Shown piece by piece: positions 57,939 to 64,000 of a DNA stretch of 64,000 nucleotides (within the stretch, counting starts at the first letter, position 1; each line of letters opens with the position of its first letter). The position numbers were made by a program, and so were the translations under genes. The DNA lies in assembly GCA_016710285.1 (NCBI GenBank), contig JADJXR010000001.1, forward strand, positions 1,612,001 through 1,676,000. Reading direction: 5' to 3'. This stretch comes from Chlorobiota bacterium. Its GTDB lineage: Bacteria; Bacteroidota; Ignavibacteria; OLB7. The notes beneath the pieces are model-generated. The model worked only from the letters and a program-made list of their open reading frames with translations. It searched no databases and had not been told where the DNA came from.

Positions 57939-59333
57939 TTGTCCTCGCTGAAATCTATCCGCCTTCCGGCAAGCGCCAACCTGAAGCTGCTGCTTGTGGT
58001 GCTGGCGTTTGCCATTGTCACCGGGACGCTGTGGTTCACGCAGCAGTTGGTGAACGACCTTCGGCAGGCCGAACGCAAAACCATTGAGCTGTACGGGAAA
58101 ACGCTGCAAGAGCTTATCAACGATGAGAACGCCGACCCAAGCTCCACCCCCGCGCTGAACCTTGCGGTTGATTTAGTCACCACCATCGAGTTCCCGATGA
58201 TGCTGACCGATGCTGAGAAGAAGCCATCCATCCAAACGCTGCCGGATGGAAGCAGTGAGATTGTTGGCAAATACCTTGACTACGACACCACCGCTTCTGC
58301 CGAGCAGCAACTGCGGCAGGCCGAGGAGTTGGTGAAGGATATGGAGGAGGCCTACGACCCGATCATTGTCTATACCTTCTCCCTGCGCGACACCGTTATC
58401 CGGGTTCCGGCCCCGCCACCCCTTGCAACCGACACCGCCACCACCCCGGCGAACGCGGCCATCAACGACACAGCAAGCGGCACAGCATCGGCCCCACCTT
58501 TCATCACCAAAACCATCCAGCTGCGCGACTCGATCATCAGCAACTACATCTTCTACGATGACTCCAAGGCGTTGCAGCAGCTGAGCATGCTCCCCTACGT
58601 GGAGCTGACCATTGTGGCGATGTTCATTGTGGTGGGCTACATCGGCTTCAGCCACGTGAAGCGGAACGAGCAATCAAACATCTGGGTTGGAATGGCAAAA
58701 GAAACGGCCCACCAGCTTGGCACCCCCCTTAGCTCGCTGATGGGGTGGATCGAGCTACTCCGCTACATGCCCGACGACCCGCCGCAAGTTCTGGAAGCCG
58801 CCGCCGAAATGGAACGGGACATCGAGCGGCTGAACCGGGTGGCGCATCGTTTCAGTAAAATTGGATCGGCTGCCGAACTGAAGCCGGTGAATCTGAACGA
58901 GGTGCTGAAAACCATCATGGCCTACTTCGAGCGGCGGCTGCCGAACATCGGGCGGAAGGTCACCATCAGCCTTGATGCTCCCGAGCCGGTGTATTCGGCA
59001 ATCAATGTGGAGCTATTCGAGTGGGTGCTGGAGAATCTTGTCCGGAACGCCGCCGACGCGATTGACCGGCCCGAGGGGACCATCCATTTCCATCTGCGCC
59101 GTGTTCGTGAGTCCGCCGTGATTGACGTGCAGGACAACGGGCGGGGCATTGATCCCAAAATCCGCAAGGATATTTTCCGCCCAGGTTTCTCAACCAAACA
59201 GCGTGGTTGGGGCTTGGGGTTGTCGTTGGCGCGGCGGATTGTGGAGGAATACCACAAAGGGAAGATCACCATCAAAGATTCCTCCCCCGCCGGAACAACC
59301 TTCCGTATCCGGCTGAAGGCAACCGAGCAATAA
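57939..59333 (+). CDS. Orphan membrane sensor histidine kinase, 464 aa
   Basis: The start is TTG 57939, the only one that includes the first transmembrane helix (about 15-35, LKLLLVVLAFAIVTGTLWF). An extracytosolic domain of about 180 residues (Ala/Thr/Pro-rich linker near 157-187) precedes the second helix (about 220-238). The cytosolic part has the H box with His258 in AKETAHQLGTPLSSLMGW, N box ENLVRNAADAI, G1 VQDNGRGID, and G2 RGWGLGLSLARRIVEE. No response regulator lies nearby, so the partner is unknown. purM follows 88 bases later, but a functional link is not implied. Confidence 0.9.
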   Translation: MSSLKSIRLPASANLKLLLVVLAFAIVTGTLWFTQQLVNDLRQAERKTIELYGKTLQELINDENADPSSTPALNLAVDLVTTIEFPMMLTDAEKKPSIQTLPDGSSEIVGKYLDYDTTASAEQQLRQAEELVKDMEEAYDPIIVYTFSLRDTVIRVPAPPPLATDTATTPANAAINDTASGTASAPPFITKTIQLRDSIISNYIFYDDSKALQQLSMLPYVELTIVAMFIVVGYIGFSHVKRNEQSNIWVGMAKETAHQLGTPLSSLMGWIELLRYMPDDPPQVLEAAAEMERDIERLNRVAHRFSKIGSAAELKPVNLNEVLKTIMAYFERRLPNIGRKVTISLDAPEPVYSAINVELFEWVLENLVRNAADAIDRPEGTIHFHLRRVRESAVIDVQDNGRGIDPKIRKDIFRPGFSTKQRGWGLGLSLARRIVEEYHKGKITIKDSSPAGTTFRIRLKATEQ

Positions 59334-59421
59334 GCGATTGTTCGGCAATGCCGGCATGAAGATAGAACCAGCAAACCATGTAGTTTTGCCGACAATTCAA
59401 CCAGCAGATATTCGCACAACC

Positions 59422-60438
59422 ATGTCCACCGAATCAGCAATCACCTACAAAACCGCCGGCGTTGATATTGAAGCCGGCGAAGAAACCGTCAGCCGGATAA
59501 AGCCGATGGTTCGCTCCACATTTAACAGCCGCGTGCTTGCCGACATTGGCGGGTTTGGCGGGCTGTACGATGTCAGCTTCCTGAAAGAATACGACCAACC
59601 GGTGCTGGTTTCCTCGGTGGATGGTGTTGGGACGAAGCTGAAAGTTGCCTTCATGGCCGAACGCTACGACACCGTTGGCCAGGACCTTGTGAACCACTGC
59701 GTGAACGACATCGCCGTCTGCGGCGCGGTTCCACTGTTCTTTATGGATTACTTCGCCACAGGGCGGCTGAACCCCTCCGTTGCTGCCGATGTGATTGCCG
59801 GATTTGCAACCGCCTGCCGCCAAAACGGCGCAGCGTTGATCGGCGGCGAAACGGCCGAGATGCCCTCGATGTACCAAGAAGGGGAGTTCGATTTGGCGGG
59901 GACGATCGTTGGCGTGGTGGAACGCTCCAAGATGATTGTGGGGGAAAACTCGGCGGCGGGCGATGTGCTAATTGGATTGCCCAGCACCGGGCTTCACACC
60001 AACGGATATTCCCTTGCGCGGGCGGTCCTTTTCCCCCGTTTCACCATCCAAGATCGCGTTCACGACAGCGACCAGACGATTGGCGAGGCATTGCTAACGG
60101 TTCACCGCTCCTATCTGAATGCCATTCAAGGGACGTGTGATATTGATGGAGTTCATGCCTACTCCCACATCACCGGCGGGGGGCTTGTTGGGAACACGGC
60201 GCGGGTGGTTCGCCAGCCGTTGCAGCTACGGATTGATTGGGGAGCATGGGAACGCCCGGCAATCTTCACGATGATTCAGCGGGAAGGGAACGTGCCGGAG
60301 GACGATATTCGCCAGGCAATGAACCTAGGGATTGGCCTTGTGATTGTGGCCCATCCAAACGCCGCAGATCGGGTGATTGCCAAGCTGCAAGAACTGGGCG
60401 AGCAACCCGTGGTGATTGGAGAAGTCACCCAGGGATAA
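59422..60438 (+). CDS. purM: Phosphoribosylformylglycinamidine cyclo-ligase (AIR synthetase)
   Basis: Closes the imidazole ring of the purine precursor using ATP. ATG 59422 gives 338 residues starting MSTESAITYKTAGVDIEAGEE, the family N terminus. Signatures are PVLVSSVDGVGTKLKVA, NHCVNDIAVCGAVPLFFMDY, LIGGETAEMPSMY, LPSTGLHTNGYSL and HITGGGLVGN. The phosphoesterase gene starts 20 bases after its stop, which could place both on one transcript. Confidence 0.96.
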   Translation: MSTESAITYKTAGVDIEAGEETVSRIKPMVRSTFNSRVLADIGGFGGLYDVSFLKEYDQPVLVSSVDGVGTKLKVAFMAERYDTVGQDLVNHCVNDIAVCGAVPLFFMDYFATGRLNPSVAADVIAGFATACRQNGAALIGGETAEMPSMYQEGEFDLAGTIVGVVERSKMIVGENSAAGDVLIGLPSTGLHTNGYSLARAVLFPRFTIQDRVHDSDQTIGEALLTVHRSYLNAIQGTCDIDGVHAYSHITGGGLVGNTARVVRQPLQLRIDWGAWERPAIFTMIQREGNVPEDDIRQAMNLGIGLVIVAHPNAADRVIAKLQELGEQPVVIGEVTQG

Positions 60439-60458
60439 CCGAATTTCTACTTCCTGCA

Positions 60459-61340
60459 ATGATCCGTTTCCTCCTCGCATTCCTCTTCTGCTCGGCAACG
60501 GTGTGGTGCCAGGGGGATACGTTGCCGCAACGGCTCCGCTTTGCTGTCATCGGCGATTACGGCAAAGCGGGCGAAGCGGAAGCAGCCGTTGCAACGCTGG
60601 TGAAAGGGTGGAATCCGGACCTTATCATCACCGTTGGCGACAACAACTACCCGCGTGGCTCCGACACCACAATTGACCGGAACATCGGCCAGTATTACCA
60701 CGAGTTTATCCATCCTTATCGCGGCAGCTACGGCCCCGGCGGAAGCATCAATCGCTTCTTTCCAACGCTTGGCAACCACGATTGGTACACGCCGCACGCC
60801 AAGCCATATTTGGAATATTTCACCCTTCCCGGGAACGAACGCTACTACGAATTTGCCCAAGGCCCCGTCCGCTTTTTCGCTCTTGATAGCGACAAAAACG
60901 AGCCAGATGGGAAGAGCGACACATCAATCCAAGCCCGTTGGCTGCGGGAACGGTTAGCCGCCGCAGCCGAGCCGTGGAAGATCGTGTACTTCCACCATCC
61001 CCCCTACTTGTCGGTTGGCCATCATCGCCCCGACACCGCAATGCAATGGCCTTTTGCTGAGTGGGGAGCATCGGCGGTAATCGCTGGGCACGAGCACAGT
61101 TATGAGCGGCTAAGGGTGGATGGGATTCCTTACTTTGTGAATGGGCTGGGCGGGGGCAATATCTATCCAGAAGGGGTGGCTGTTCCGCAAAGCCAAGCGC
61201 GCTACAACGCCACCCACGGCGCAATGCTTGTTGAAGCATCGCCCGAGGAGCTACGGTTTTGGTTCATCAATCGCCAGGGGGATACGATTGACACGGAGAG
61301 GCTGCAGGCAAAGAAGATTGGGAAGGATGAGGGTGAGTAA
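60459..61340 (+). CDS. Secreted metallophosphoesterase (purple acid phosphatase-like)
   Basis: The signal peptide MIRFLLAFLFCSATVWCQG fixes ATG 60459. Metal-binding blocks are in order: FAVIGDYGKAG, ITVGDNNYPRG, TLGNHDWYTP, YFHHPPYLS and IAGHEHSYERL. PNGLGGGNIYPEG follows, read here as VNGLGGGNIYPEG. At 293 residues the protein is a compact member of the calcineurin-like family, probably acting on phosphomonoesters outside the cell. It shares the YERF/YERL block with the Tat-exported enzyme at 36545 but uses a Sec signal. Confidence 0.9.
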   Translation: MIRFLLAFLFCSATVWCQGDTLPQRLRFAVIGDYGKAGEAEAAVATLVKGWNPDLIITVGDNNYPRGSDTTIDRNIGQYYHEFIHPYRGSYGPGGSINRFFPTLGNHDWYTPHAKPYLEYFTLPGNERYYEFAQGPVRFFALDSDKNEPDGKSDTSIQARWLRERLAAAAEPWKIVYFHHPPYLSVGHHRPDTAMQWPFAEWGASAVIAGHEHSYERLRVDGIPYFVNGLGGGNIYPEGVAVPQSQARYNATHGAMLVEASPEELRFWFINRQGDTIDTERLQAKKIGKDEGE

Positions 61341-61506
61341 AACCGCTATCAACCGCAGGATAGGGATGGAATTCTGAATGGGATGGTGAATGGAATGTTC
61401 GATGGAACTTTCAACCGCTTAGGAAGCGTTTCCCAGCGATGAACGCACTTGCAGCCCCCTTTTTCCACGCTGAACCAACTGCACACGTGACACATCGGGA
61501 ACGAAC

Positions 61507-62199
61507 ATGACCAAACGCACCGCGCTTCTTGCAGGCGCAAGCGGGCTTGTGGGGGGGCATTGCCTTCAGCAGCTTCTTGCCGATGACCGCTACGAACGGG
61601 TTATCGTGCTTGTTCGTCGGCAGCTGTCGGCTTCGGCGTTTCACCCCAAGCTGGTGCAGCGGGTTATCAATTTCGATCTTATCCCCCGCCTTCCCGATTT
61701 CCCCGCCGCCGACGACGTGTTTTGCACGCTGGGAACCACCATCCACAAAGCCCGAACTCGAGATCAGTTCTACAAGGTTGATTTCACTTACGTCCACGAA
61801 CTGGCCAAACGCTCGGCCGAGTGCGGAGCGGCGCAGTTCTTGTTGGTAAGCTCGGTTGGAGCAAGCGCCCGTTCGCGGGTGTTCTACAGCAAGGTGAAAG
61901 GGGAAATCGAGCAAGCATTGCGAAGCCTGCGGTTTGAAGGGTTGCAAGTCTTCCGCCCCTCGTTTTTGGTGGGCGAGCGAACCGAAGAGCGGTTTGCCGA
62001 ACGAATGGGGACGATGCTGTTCCGAGCGCTTTCGCCACTGATGGCGGGAAGGTTCCGCCGCTACCGCCCGGTTGCGGCCCAGACGGTAGCGCGTGCCATG
62101 ATCCAGATTGCCCACCAAGAACTTCACGGGGTGAATGTTTTTGAATCCGACAAGATTGCGTTGATCGGTGCCGAACGCCAACGCGGATCAAGGAAGTAA
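61507..62199 (+). CDS. NAD(P)-binding oxidoreductase (TIP30/HTATIP2-like atypical SDR)
   Basis: A 230-residue cytosolic Rossmann protein. The nucleotide loop is LAGASGLVGGHCLQQLL (residues 8-24). CTLGTTIHKAR, LVSSVGASARSRVFYSKVKGE and LQVFRPSFLVGER match the TIP30-type family of atypical short-chain dehydrogenases (Ser/Tyr/Lys region in SSVGA...YSKVKG). The substrate is unknown. Its 3' end meets a hairpin shared with the convergent DUF1579 gene. Confidence 0.87.
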   Translation: MTKRTALLAGASGLVGGHCLQQLLADDRYERVIVLVRRQLSASAFHPKLVQRVINFDLIPRLPDFPAADDVFCTLGTTIHKARTRDQFYKVDFTYVHELAKRSAECGAAQFLLVSSVGASARSRVFYSKVKGEIEQALRSLRFEGLQVFRPSFLVGERTEERFAERMGTMLFRALSPLMAGRFRRYRPVAAQTVARAMIQIAHQELHGVNVFESDKIALIGAERQRGSRK

Positions 62200-62206
62200 A
62201 AAGAAG

Positions 62207-62267
62207 ATCATGCCCGACGTTTACTTTCTACACGGACCGCTCGGTGTTCGGTACCGTCGGGCATGAT
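62207..62267. terminator. 13-bp perfect hairpin at the convergent gene ends
   Basis: ATCATGCCCGACG (62207-62219) pairs with CGTCGGGCATGAT (62255-62267). It is almost entirely inside the 3' coding end of the DUF1579 gene. Confidence 0.55.
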
Positions 62268-62774
62268 GAAAACGATCTCGCTGGTCATCTCATTATCGTT
62301 CACCATCTGGGTGATGATCTTGAATTTCATCGTCTGCTTCCCATCATCCTCCACCCCATGGAATGTCCACGTCCGTTTTGCAGCATCGTAATCCCCTTCG
62401 GCGGTGACGGCGTAGGTCCCCAACTCATCAATGGCGAAAAGGAAGTATTTGCTGCGGCGGTTATCGTAGCCGGTAAACATTTTGGTTTTGGCCGTCATCC
62501 CCATTGCCGTAATCACTCCATTCCCTTCAACGTAGCGTCCGCCCAGAATCATGGCGTTTTCGGCGGTTCCGGTTCCTTCCATTGGCGGCATTCCGGGCAT
62601 CATCGTCACAATCATCTTTTGATCCCAAGAGCCAAGCATCTGTTTCAGTATCTCATGGCCCGGGCCTGGCATGGCGGCGGCTTCCATCTCTACAAACTCC
62701 CCACCTTCCTGTGCAGACAAGGTGAAGCTGGCCAACATGGCGAGTAACGCGGAAAGCAATGCGGTGCGGATCAT
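62208..62774 (-). CDS. Exported DUF1579-family protein, 188 aa
   Basis: The signal peptide MIRTALLSALLAMLASFTLSAQ precedes a domain with HEILKQMLGSWDQKMIV, NAMILGGRYVEGN, KMFTGYDNRRSKYFLF and FHGVEDDGKQTMKFKI. This is the DUF1579 beta-barrel pattern (W near the start, LGGRY turn). Function of the family is not established, though members have a lipocalin-like fold. The end of the coding sequence contains a hairpin shared with the convergent gene. Confidence 0.87.
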   Translation of the reverse strand: MIRTALLSALLAMLASFTLSAQEGGEFVEMEAAAMPGPGHEILKQMLGSWDQKMIVTMMPGMPPMEGTGTAENAMILGGRYVEGNGVITAMGMTAKTKMFTGYDNRRSKYFLFAIDELGTYAVTAEGDYDAAKRTWTFHGVEDDGKQTMKFKIITQMVNDNEMTSEIVFIMPDGTEHRAVRVESKRRA

Positions 62775-62837
62775 TGGTGTTGTTGGTTGTGTGAATGTTT
62801 TTTGTGCCGAACAGCGATAGCCGCCGCCAGCGATTTG

Positions 62838-63935
62838 TTAGTTGCCGTTGAAGCGTCCGAACCGCACGGAATAAATCGGCGGAAAGTAGTTGCCGATGCA
62901 ACTCCACGACTCCCCACGATCCTCCGAAACGAACAGGTTACCGGTTGTTGTGCCAAACACAAGGGTGTTGCCAGAAACATCCAGCGCGTGGCGGAAGACC
63001 ACATCGTAGCAGTCGCGTTGCGGAAGCCCGTTGCGAAGCTGAGTCCAGTGTCCCCCGCCGTCGTCGGTTCGGCACACCAGAAGCGCGCCATCAATTGCGG
63101 TGCGGACTTCATCGCTGGCAGCCGGCACCACCCACGCCACCTCGGGATTCTGCTCATCAACAGCAACCGGGAAACCGAAGTAGGCAGGGCCGCCAGGTTG
63201 CGAGACTTGCGTCCAGGTTTCGGCTCCATCGGTGCTTCGGAAAATACCGCAGTGATTCTGCTGCCAAAGCGCGTCGGGATTGGCCGGGCAAGCAACCATC
63301 AGGTGGGGGTCTTGGCCAACATCATCTTCAGGATTCGGCAGGAACTCTGCTCGCATCCCTTGATTTTTTGGCTGCCATGTCTCCCCTCCATCGGTTGTTT
63401 GGAACACCCCCGCACAGCTAACCGCCACCAGCATTCGCTGGCTGTTCCGGGGATCAACAACGATTGAATGAATTCCGGCGTAGTCGCGTCCGCCGCCAAA
63501 CCACTTTGTCAGGCGCGACGGATGATTCCACAATCCTTCCACCAGGGTGAAACTGTCGCCATAATCGTCGCTGCGGAACAAGCCGCCCGGCTCGGTGCCG
63601 AAGTACATGGTTCCCGGCTGATCCTCCCCCCCAACCGCCATTGACCAGAGGTAGCGGAGGGTTGCGGGTGTTCCCGGGGTGATTTCTGCTCCTTCTGGAT
63701 ACTTTGGGGCAGGGATTTCCTCCCAGCGTTCGCCACCATCGAAAGAGCGATGGAGCTTGGCTCCCCAATGGCCATGATCCAAGCAGGCCCATGCTGCGCC
63801 ATTGCGGTAATCGTCGGCAGCGTAGGAGACTGGGGCACCTTTAAACTGCTGGCATTTCACTTCCCAGTTCTGGGTTGTTCGTTCCAGAGTGAACAGCCCT
63901 TTGCGTGTTCCCACAAAAAGTCGTGAATCGGCCAT
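62838..63935 (-). CDS. BNR/WD40-like repeat (sialidase-fold) protein, 365 aa
   Basis: A cytosolic beta-propeller-type protein starting at ATG 63935 (MADSRLFVGTRKGLFTLER). Asp-box repeats are visible: SFDGGERW, RSDDYGDSF, TTDGGETW, RSTDGAETW, RTDDGGGHW and SEDRGESW. The G-T-x-K-G-L start and GGGRDYAGIHSIVVDPRN are typical of the exo-alpha-sialidase-like/BNR family, which often lacks enzymatic activity. No signal peptide is visible. The start is supported by the loss of sequence character upstream. Function is unknown. Confidence 0.87.
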   Translation of the reverse strand: MADSRLFVGTRKGLFTLERTTQNWEVKCQQFKGAPVSYAADDYRNGAAWACLDHGHWGAKLHRSFDGGERWEEIPAPKYPEGAEITPGTPATLRYLWSMAVGGEDQPGTMYFGTEPGGLFRSDDYGDSFTLVEGLWNHPSRLTKWFGGGRDYAGIHSIVVDPRNSQRMLVAVSCAGVFQTTDGGETWQPKNQGMRAEFLPNPEDDVGQDPHLMVACPANPDALWQQNHCGIFRSTDGAETWTQVSQPGGPAYFGFPVAVDEQNPEVAWVVPAASDEVRTAIDGALLVCRTDDGGGHWTQLRNGLPQRDCYDVVFRHALDVSGNTLVFGTTTGNLFVSEDRGESWSCIGNYFPPIYSVRFGRFNGN

Positions 63936-64000
63936 GGTGTTGCCTTTGTTGTGATAATGGTTGATGCCTGCCGAAGTGCGGAGAATCATCCGCCAGACAA

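Overview
The window looks like a chromosome segment from a Gram-negative bacterium of the Bacteroidota/Chlorobiota group, most likely an Ignavibacteria- or Kapabacteria-like lineage. The evidence is indirect. At least four, probably six, secreted proteins carry C-terminal type IX secretion (T9SS) sorting domains. There is a SusC/CirA-type TonB receptor, a GWxTD-domain protein, a YbbR-like protein, an M61 peptidase and lipoproteins. Base composition is GC-rich, except for an AT-rich restriction-modification module at the left edge. No 16S rRNA gene is present, so the placement is inference.

Layout. Bases 1-3460 hold an AT-rich restriction-modification module: a C5-cytosine methyltransferase overlapping a GHKL-ATPase gene of probable HgiDII/BbrUII restriction type. 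That ATPase gene is split by an IS630-family element at 672-1810. Bases 3.9-11.8 kb are a plus-strand housekeeping block: a secreted conserved protein, tgt, yajC, ribBA, lepB, an esterase and aspS. Bases 11.9-26.3 kb are a minus-strand run of five large secreted proteins, including a 2,292-residue beta-helix protein. A TPR membrane protein and tRNA-Arg(CCG) follow.

Bases 27.7-41.7 kb carry purE, an M61 peptidase lipoprotein, a thioredoxin-fold protein, a fused E2-E1 2-oxoglutarate decarboxylase (frameshifted in this sequence), a GWxTD protein coupled to a Tat-exported phosphoesterase, a MoeZ-type sulfur-carrier adenylyltransferase, an XRE-cupin regulator (frameshifted), a YbbR-like protein and gcvT. 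Bases 41.9-54.2 kb are the most unusual part. They hold a PDZ protein with about twelve copies of a 26-residue repeat, a small His-rich protein/TonB receptor/lipoprotein locus that may take up metal, a large T9SS-type protein, and a translationally coupled pair of exported proteins with the squalene-cyclase fold.

Bases 54.4-63.9 kb return to general functions: a PTS IIA protein, modAB without modC, hisS, an orphan histidine kinase, purM, a secreted phosphoesterase, an NAD(P)-binding protein, a DUF1579 protein and a BNR-repeat protein.

Genes working together. purE and purM serve purine synthesis from separate sites. yajC and lepB serve Sec export, which every T9SS cargo uses first. tgt, aspS, hisS and tRNA-Arg serve translation. 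Many gene ends carry long perfect hairpins, and only some have a U-tract. Three T9SS cargo genes have strong Shine-Dalgarno sequences, while most other genes show none.
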